Part shown: piece after piece, positions 59,391 through 64,000 of the stretch
Position numbering within the stretch: position 1 is the first letter of the stretch
Layout: every line of letters begins with the position of its first letter
Origin: Aeromonas veronii
GTDB taxonomy: Bacteria > Pseudomonadota > Gammaproteobacteria > Enterobacterales > Aeromonadaceae
NCBI GenBank assembly: GCA_041319085.1
Contig: CP101033.1
Coordinates: 117,001 to 181,000, forward strand
Reading direction: 5' to 3'
DNA: 64,000 bases
Translations under genes and position numbers: made by a program
The notes under the pieces: model-generated
Seen by the model: only the letters and a program-made list of their open reading frames with translations
What the model was told of the DNA's origin: nothing
Databases searched by the model: none

Positions 59391-61183
59391 TTCATCAGGT
59401 AATTTCCGACGTCACCGCCCGCATCCGCGAGCGCAGTGTCGTCCGTCGTCAGGCATTTCTGGCCCGCATCCAACGTCAGGCAGAGCAGGGCAAGACCCGC
59501 GCCGCGCTGGCCTGCGGCAACCTGGCCCACGCCGTGGCCGCCTGCAGCAGTGACGAGAAGGGTCGCATTCTCGATATGACCCGCGCCAACGTCGGCATCG
59601 TCACCGCCTACAACGATATGCTGAGCGCCCATCAGCCCTATCAGGGCTATCCGGATCAGATCAAGGCGGTACTGGCCGAGCTGGGCCACAGTGCCCAGGT
59701 CGCCGGCGGCGTGCCCGCCATGTGCGACGGTGTGACCCAGGGTCAGCCGGGGATGGATATGTCCCTCTTCTCCCGCGACCTGATCGCCCAGGCGACCGCA
59801 CTGTCGCTCTCTCACAACACCTTTGATGCCACCCTGCTACTCGGTATCTGCGACAAGATAGCTCCGGGTCAGATCATGGGGGCCCTCTCCCACGCTCACC
59901 TGCCGACTGCATTTGTTCCTGCTGGCCCGATGGCGAGCGGCATCAGCAATGACGAGAAGGTGAAGGTGCGTCAGAAGTACGCCGCCGGTGAAGTGGGTCG
60001 CGATGCCCTGCTGGAGATGGAGTGCGGCGCCTACCACGCGGCAGGCACCTGCACCTTCTACGGCACCGCCAACACCAACCAGCTGGTGTTCGAAGCCATG
60101 GGCCTGATGCTGCCGGGCTCCGCCTTTGTGCACCCGCATAGCGAGCTGCGCCGCGCCCTGACCGCCGAAGCGGCCCGCCGTATCAGCGCCATGATCCCGG
60201 GTTCCCCGGCCTATCGCCCGTTGAGCGAGGTGCTGGATGAGCGCTCGCTGGTCAACGGTCTGGTGGCCCTGCTCGCCTCCGGCGGCAGCACCAACCACAG
60301 TATCCACATGGTGGCGCTGGCCCGCGCCGCCGGTCTGGTACTGACCTGGGATGACATCAGCGATCTCTCCGACGTGGTGCCGCTCTTGGTTCGCATGTAC
60401 CCGAACGGCCCGGCCGACGTCAACGCCTTCGAACAGGCAGGCGGCGTGCCCGGCCTGATGCGCCGTCTGGCGCAAGAGGGGCTGATCCACATGGACGCTA
60501 CTCCGGTCTTTGGCGAGATGCAGGATTACCTCAGCCGTCCGGCACTGGTGGATGGCCAGCTGGTATGGCAGCCGGTGGGCGAGAGCGGCGATGCGAGCGT
60601 GTTGTCGCCTTCCGGCAGCGTGTTCCAGGCCACCGGCGGCACCAAGCTGCTGGCGGGCAATCTGGGCCGCGCCGTGGTCAAGGTCTCCGCCGTGGCTCCC
60701 GAGTATCGGGTGATTGAAGCCCCGGCGCGGGTCTTCTCCTCCCAGCATGCGGTGGAAGCGGCCTACAAGGCGGGCGATCTCAATCAGGATGCCGTGATCG
60801 TGGTGCGCCACAATGGCCCGGCCGCCAACGGCATGCCGGAGCTGCACAAGTTGATGCCGGTGCTCGGCAACCTCCAGAAGGCGGGTTACAAGGTGGCGCT
60901 TGTCACCGATGGCCGCCTCTCCGGTGCCTCCGGCAAGATCCCGGCCGCCATCCACGTCACCCCGGAAGCGCTGCACGGCGGTGCTATCGGCCTGCTTGCT
61001 GACGGCGACCTGCTGCGGGTTGATGCGGTAAACGGCAGCCTCGACTGCCTGACCGATTTGAGTGGCCGTACCCAGGCCGAGATTGACCTCACTCTGGAAC
61101 AAGAGGGGTGGGGCCGTGAACTGTTCAGCGTGATGCGTCGCGCGGTATCGAGCGCCGAGTGTGGCGCTACCATCTTTGACTAA
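59387..61183 (+). CDS. edd: Phosphogluconate dehydratase
   Basis: This [4Fe-4S] dehydratase turns 6-phosphogluconate into 2-keto-3-deoxy-6-phosphogluconate, the first committed step of the Entner-Doudoroff path. Its 598 residues compare with 603 in E. coli. IlvD/Edd motifs are TAYNDMLSAHQPYQGYP, AGGVPAMCDGVTQGQPGM (one cluster Cys), LLLGICDKIAPGQIMGAL (second Cys), MECGAYHAAGTCTFYGTANTNQ (third), and LVTDGRLSGASGKIPAAIHVTPE. It overlaps gntK by 4 nt and is followed by eda after 9 nt, so the three form an operon. Confidence 0.97.
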   Translation: MIHQVISDVTARIRERSVVRRQAFLARIQRQAEQGKTRAALACGNLAHAVAACSSDEKGRILDMTRANVGIVTAYNDMLSAHQPYQGYPDQIKAVLAELGHSAQVAGGVPAMCDGVTQGQPGMDMSLFSRDLIAQATALSLSHNTFDATLLLGICDKIAPGQIMGALSHAHLPTAFVPAGPMASGISNDEKVKVRQKYAAGEVGRDALLEMECGAYHAAGTCTFYGTANTNQLVFEAMGLMLPGSAFVHPHSELRRALTAEAARRISAMIPGSPAYRPLSEVLDERSLVNGLVALLASGGSTNHSIHMVALARAAGLVLTWDDISDLSDVVPLLVRMYPNGPADVNAFEQAGGVPGLMRRLAQEGLIHMDATPVFGEMQDYLSRPALVDGQLVWQPVGESGDASVLSPSGSVFQATGGTKLLAGNLGRAVVKVSAVAPEYRVIEAPARVFSSQHAVEAAYKAGDLNQDAVIVVRHNGPAANGMPELHKLMPVLGNLQKAGYKVALVTDGRLSGASGKIPAAIHVTPEALHGGAIGLLADGDLLRVDAVNGSLDCLTDLSGRTQAEIDLTLEQEGWGRELFSVMRRAVSSAECGATIFD

Positions 61184-61192
61184 GGAAGAGCT

Positions 61193-61834
61193 ATGCAGAA
61201 CTGGAAAGTGACCCCGGCCGAGGTGTTTGCCGCCTCCCCGCTGGTACCCGTGATGGTTATCAACGAGCTGGATCAGGCCCTGCCGATGGCCAAGGCGCTG
61301 CTCGACGGCGGCATCTCTGTCTTCGAAATCACCCTGCGCACCCCGGTGGCGCTCGATGCCATCGCCCTCATCGCCAAGGCGATGCCGGATGCCATGGTCG
61401 GTGCCGGTACCGTGCTCAACTGCGAGCAGTTTGACGCCGCCGTCGCTGCCGGTGCCCGCTTCGTCATCTCCCCGGGGATGACGCCGGCCCTGCTGGCCCA
61501 CGCGGCCAAGAGCACTGCACCGCTGATCCCGGGTGTGGCAACTCCGTCTGAAGTGATGCAGGCGCTGGAAGCGGGCTACGACCACCTGAAGTTCTTCCCG
61601 GCCGAAGCGAACGGCGGTACCAAGGCGCTCTCCGCCATTGCTGCCCCATTGCCCCAGGTGAAGTTCTGCCCCACCGGCGGTATCGGCCCGAAAAACGTGG
61701 CCGACTATCTGGCGCTCAAGTGCGTGGCTACCGTCGGCGGCTCCTGGATGCTGCCGGCCGATGCGGTCAAGAGCGGCAACTGGGAAGAGGTGACCCGCCT
61801 CTCCCGCGAAGCGGTTGAGCTGGTTAAACGCTAA
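61193..61834 (+). CDS. eda: KDPG aldolase
   Basis: This class I aldolase splits 2-keto-3-deoxy-6-phosphogluconate into pyruvate and glyceraldehyde 3-phosphate. Its 213 residues equal E. coli Eda. [18 protein letters not shown] carries the conserved Glu, [29 protein letters not shown] follows, and the Schiff-base Lys is in [31 protein letters not shown] is the phosphate-binding part. AGGAAGAGCT precedes ATG 61193. A terminator follows at 61858. Confidence 0.97.
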   Translation: MQNWKVTPAEVFAASPLVPVMVINELDQALPMAKALLDGGISVFEITLRTPVALDAIALIAKAMPDAMVGAGTVLNCEQFDAAVAAGARFVISPGMTPALLAHAAKSTAPLIPGVATPSEVMQALEAGYDHLKFFPAEANGGTKALSAIAAPLPQVKFCPTGGIGPKNVADYLALKCVATVGGSWMLPADAVKSGNWEEVTRLSREAVELVKR

Positions 61835-61857
61835 GAGAAAGTTGTGTAGATAAATCA

Positions 61858-61890
61858 AACAGGCCACCCTCGGGTGGCCTGTTTGCTTTT
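61858..61890 (+). terminator. Terminator of gntK-edd-eda
   Basis: AAACAGGCCACC and GGTGGCCTGTTT form a 12-bp stem around a short loop, followed by GCTTTTC. Confidence 0.88.
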
Positions 61891-61976
61891 CGTTTCTCCC
61901 TCGGTGGGGTCAAATATCTTCGCGCGGCCGATTACGCTTCGCTAATCGACCCTACCCGATCCGTTGTTGTGGGTGA

Positions 61977-62984
61977 TCACCCGAGGCTTTCCCCTTCATA
62001 GAGAGAAAAACCGATGTCTTTGTGGGTCTCGGGCTGGGGGTGGCCGTTGAGACGCGCCAGCAGCATGGTGGCCGCTTCCCGACCGATCGCTTCGCGCGGG
62101 GTGGCGATACTGGCCAGCTTGGGAGTCATGGCGTGGCCGATGTCGAGGGCGTTGCAACCGGCGATGGCGATCTGCTGGGGCACCGGAATCCACTTGGCCT
62201 GACACTGCAGCAGGGCGCCCACCGCCAGGTCATCGTTGGTGCAGAACAGGCCGTCGAGGTCGGGATAGCGCACCAGCGCCTGATCAAGCAGCTCGCCCCC
62301 CAGAGTGAAGCTGGAGGATTGCTCGGTCAGCAGATGCTGGCCGGTGAGGCCGAATTCGGTCATCGCCTGATAGTAGCCTTCCATCCGCAGCTGGGTACGC
62401 ACATCTAGCCGCGCCCCAAGATAGACCACCTTGCGTCGGCCCCGGCGCAGCATCTCTGTTACCATGGCCCGGGCAGCGGCTCTATGATCCATGCCGACCA
62501 CCATGTCGATGGGAGTTTGCGGCAGATCCATGGTCTCCACCACCGGAATGCCGGCGGTGGCGATCATTTTGCGGGTGCGCTCGGTGTGCTGGCTGTCGGA
62601 GAGGATCAGCCCGTCCACATGATAGGAGAGCAGGGATGCGACCTGTTCCTCCTCCCGCTCTGGGCTGTAGCTGTAGTGAGCGAGCAGGGTCTGGTAACCG
62701 GCTGGTCGGGTCACCGACTCGATGCCGTGGATCACCGCCGAGAAGACCTGGTTGGAGAGGGAGGGGATCAGGATGCCGATCGCCTTGCTGGTCGCGTTGG
62801 AGAGAATGTCCGGCGCCCGGTTGGGGATATAACCCAGCTCTTCCACCACCGCCGCGATCCGCTCTCGGGTCCCCTCCGCCACGGTCTGCGGGTCGCGCAG
62901 ATAGCGGCTGACGGTCATCTTGGTCACGCCGGTCTGGTCGGCGATATCTTGCAGGGTGGGGCGGCGCTTGCGGGTGGGGTTCAT
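61977..62984 (-). CDS. gntR: LacI-family gluconate repressor
   Basis: This is a repressor of gluconate genes. The helix-turn-helix is TLQDIADQTGVTKMTVSRYLRDP, then ELGYIPNRAPDILSNATSKAIGILIPSLSNQVFSAVIHGIESV, as in E. coli GntR. Further on are FCTNDDLAVGALLQCQ and SLYEGESLG at the end. ATG 62984 (MNPTRKRRPTLQD) is preferred, giving 335 residues. ATG 62999 is possible. ATG 63017 lies inside a GntR-type operator (63002-63017) and is unlikely. This operator suggests autoregulation. Confidence 0.94.
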   Translation of the reverse strand: MNPTRKRRPTLQDIADQTGVTKMTVSRYLRDPQTVAEGTRERIAAVVEELGYIPNRAPDILSNATSKAIGILIPSLSNQVFSAVIHGIESVTRPAGYQTLLAHYSYSPEREEEQVASLLSYHVDGLILSDSQHTERTRKMIATAGIPVVETMDLPQTPIDMVVGMDHRAAARAMVTEMLRRGRRKVVYLGARLDVRTQLRMEGYYQAMTEFGLTGQHLLTEQSSSFTLGGELLDQALVRYPDLDGLFCTNDDLAVGALLQCQAKWIPVPQQIAIAGCNALDIGHAMTPKLASIATPREAIGREAATMLLARLNGHPQPETHKDIGFSLYEGESLG

Positions 62985-63001
62985 AGGGGTGTCCAGCATG
63001 G

Positions 63002-63017
63002 ATGTTACTTGTAACAT
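63002..63017. promoter_or_regulatory. GntR-type operator at the gntR start
   Basis: ATGTTACTTGTAACAT is a near-perfect palindrome similar to the two gntT-gntK sites. It would block gntR transcription, giving autoregulation. Confidence 0.65.
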
Positions 63018-63073
63018 TACCGTTTTTGGCGGATAAAGTCAGCATATGAAGCCGTTTTTGTAGGAGTTTTCCG

Positions 63074-63724
63074 ATGATCAGAGGCAAGCAGTTCGTGGAT
63101 GTCCGGTTCGAGCAACAGGATGTGGAGGGGGAGCAGTTCTCGGAGTGCCGCTTTATCGGCTGCAACTTCTCCTGGCTGGATCTGAGCGATAGCCGCTTCA
63201 TCGATTGCAGCTTCTACGATCGGGAGAGCGAGCGGGGCTGCCTGTTGCAGGGTTGCGATCTGCGTGAGGCCAGCTTCCTGCGCTGCGATCTCACCATGGC
63301 TGATTGCAGCCGCAGCCAGTGTCTGGGGCTGGAGCTGCGCGACTGTCAGGCGGTCGGCATCAACTTCGGCCACGCCAGCTTCGCCAACCAGATCACCGTC
63401 AAGAGCTACTTCTGTGAGGCCCATCTGACCGGCAACAACTTCAGCTACGCCAGCTTCGAGGGCTGCTTGCTGGAGAAATGCGAGCTGACCGGCAACCGCT
63501 GGCAGGGGGCCAACCTGTTCGGTGCTTCGCTGGCGGGTTCCGATCTCAGCGGCTCCGAGTTTGGCCAGATCGAGTGGACCAGCTTCAAGCTGCAGGGCAG
63601 CGATTTGCGTCAGTGCGATCTGCCGGGGCTGGATCTGCGTCGGGTCGATCTGCAAGGGGTGCAGATCAACGAGGATCAGCAGCAGGCCTTGCTGGAGCAG
63701 ATCGGTCTGGTGGTGTTCCCCTGA
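63074..63724 (+). CDS. qnr: Qnr-like pentapeptide repeat protein
   Basis: This is a 216-residue pentapeptide-repeat protein that, like Qnr, mimics DNA and shields gyrase and topoisomerase IV from quinolones. The repeats (A/C/S-D/N-L/F-xx) run throughout: CRFIGCNFSWLDLSDSRF, CDLREASFLRCDLTMADCS, CLGLELRDCQAVGINFGHASFANQ, YFCEAHLTGNNFSYASFEGCLLEKCELTGNRW (by position), ANLFGASLAGSDLSGSEF. The ELRDC, YFC and EKC..NRW spots match Qnr proteins such as QnrVC. A related chromosomal protein of Aeromonas (AhQnr) is known. GGAG lies 11 bases before ATG 63074. No LexA box was seen. Confidence 0.85.
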   Translation: MIRGKQFVDVRFEQQDVEGEQFSECRFIGCNFSWLDLSDSRFIDCSFYDRESERGCLLQGCDLREASFLRCDLTMADCSRSQCLGLELRDCQAVGINFGHASFANQITVKSYFCEAHLTGNNFSYASFEGCLLEKCELTGNRWQGANLFGASLAGSDLSGSEFGQIEWTSFKLQGSDLRQCDLPGLDLRRVDLQGVQINEDQQQALLEQIGLVVFP

Positions 63725-63792
63725 GCCGAGCGAAAATGAGGTAATTTTTCATCAAATGGGCGCGACAGTGGGTGGCGGCGTCTCTGAAACGA

Positions 63793-63819
63793 CAAAAGCC
63801 TGCATGATGCAGGCTTTTG
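63793..63819. terminator. Bidirectional terminator between the qnr-like gene and the envC-like gene
   Basis: CAAAAGCCTGCAT and ATGCAGGCTTTTG form a 13-bp perfect hairpin with T-rich flanks on both strands. Confidence 0.85.
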
Positions 63820-63856
63820 CTAGTGAGCGTGTGATGCGCTTGTCGGCCGGGTTAAC

Positions 63857-64000
63857 TCAACCCTTGGACAGCCATTTGGTCGGGTTGATCGCCTCGCCCT
63901 GATAGCGGATTTCGAAGTAGAGGCCCGGTCTATCCTGACCGCCACTGTCACCGACCAGTGCCACCGGTTCACCCTGTTCCACATTCTGGCCAACTTGACG
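63857..64000 (-). CDS. envC: EnvC/M23-family protein, 5' part outside the window
   Basis: Only the last 47 codons are visible. They read GQNVEQGEPVALVGDSGG, then QDRPGLYFEIRYQGEAINPTKW, ending LSKG and a stop. This is the C-terminus of an M23/LytM domain of EnvC or NlpD type, with the LYFEIR.QG..INP.KWL ending typical of EnvC. EnvC activates periplasmic amidases at division. Catalytic residues lie beyond the window, so activity cannot be judged. Confidence 0.75.
   Translation of the reverse strand, partial: RQVGQNVEQGEPVALVGDSGGQDRPGLYFEIRYQGEAINPTKWLSKG

Noticed and set aside
63017..63017. ATG 63017 as gntR start
   Set aside because: It is inside a GntR-type operator. Starts at 62999 or 62984 fit the family N-terminus better.

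Overview
The window reads as a chromosomal segment of a GC-rich gammaproteobacterium, most probably Aeromonas. That assignment is inference. It rests on a PotF/SpuD-type polyamine operon, RraA, PssA and Mgl proteins of gammaproteobacterial type, a RyhB-type small RNA, and a chromosomal Qnr-like pentapeptide protein of the kind known from Aeromonas. There is no plasmid, phage, transposase or CRISPR signal. Almost all of the sequence is housekeeping and catabolic genes.

Layout. 1-10.9 kb is a galactose block: galE (cut by the window edge), a GalR/GalS-type repressor, lacZ, mglBAC and a chemoreceptor. Three GalR-type operators mark it as one regulon. 11-22.4 kb is a mixed stretch: trmA, a DUF5610-like protein, a cobalamin adenosyltransferase-like protein, malZ, an HDOD protein, a META lipoprotein, yegD, ldhA, creA, a DUF962 protein, a solute-binding protein and a DksA-like protein. 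22.9-31.2 kb is a polyamine operon laid out like Pseudomonas spuBCDEFGH: a glutamylpolyamine synthetase, an aminotransferase, two PotF-type binding proteins and potGHI. 31.2-34 kb holds yiiM, tRNA-Pro(CGG), a small lipoprotein, two short-unit tandem arrays and an orphan gene. 34-42.2 kb holds yigI, recQ, a cytochrome c, selO, a preQ1-riboswitch-controlled yhhQ, a RyhB sRNA gene, rraA, a broken chemoreceptor gene, a CpcT/CpeT-like gene and rpmE. 42.3-57.2 kb holds priA, an EF-hand protein, an SDR protein, yihY-dtd, a methyltransferase-like gene, yiiD, an AsmA-family gene, recG and pssA. 57.3-63 kb is the gluconate/Entner-Doudoroff block gntT / gntK-edd-eda / gntR. A qnr-like gene and the 3' end of an envC-type gene close the window.

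The genes form coherent modules. The gal/mgl block imports galactose, cleaves lactose-type galactosides and enters the Leloir pathway. The spu/pot block imports and degrades putrescine and spermidine. The gnt block phosphorylates gluconate and sends it through 6-phosphogluconate dehydratase and KDPG aldolase.

The least expected signal is a pattern seen at three unrelated loci. The end of a gene (start region of spuC, start region of yiiD, end of recG) has been copied in tandem into the adjacent intergenic space with a period of 102, 118 or 112 bp. Other points of interest are the RyhB gene with a Fur box, the preQ1 riboswitch whose tail contains the ribosome binding site, a pair of compensating indels in lacZ that take the catalytic nucleophile out of frame, and two simple-sequence arrays around 33 kb.
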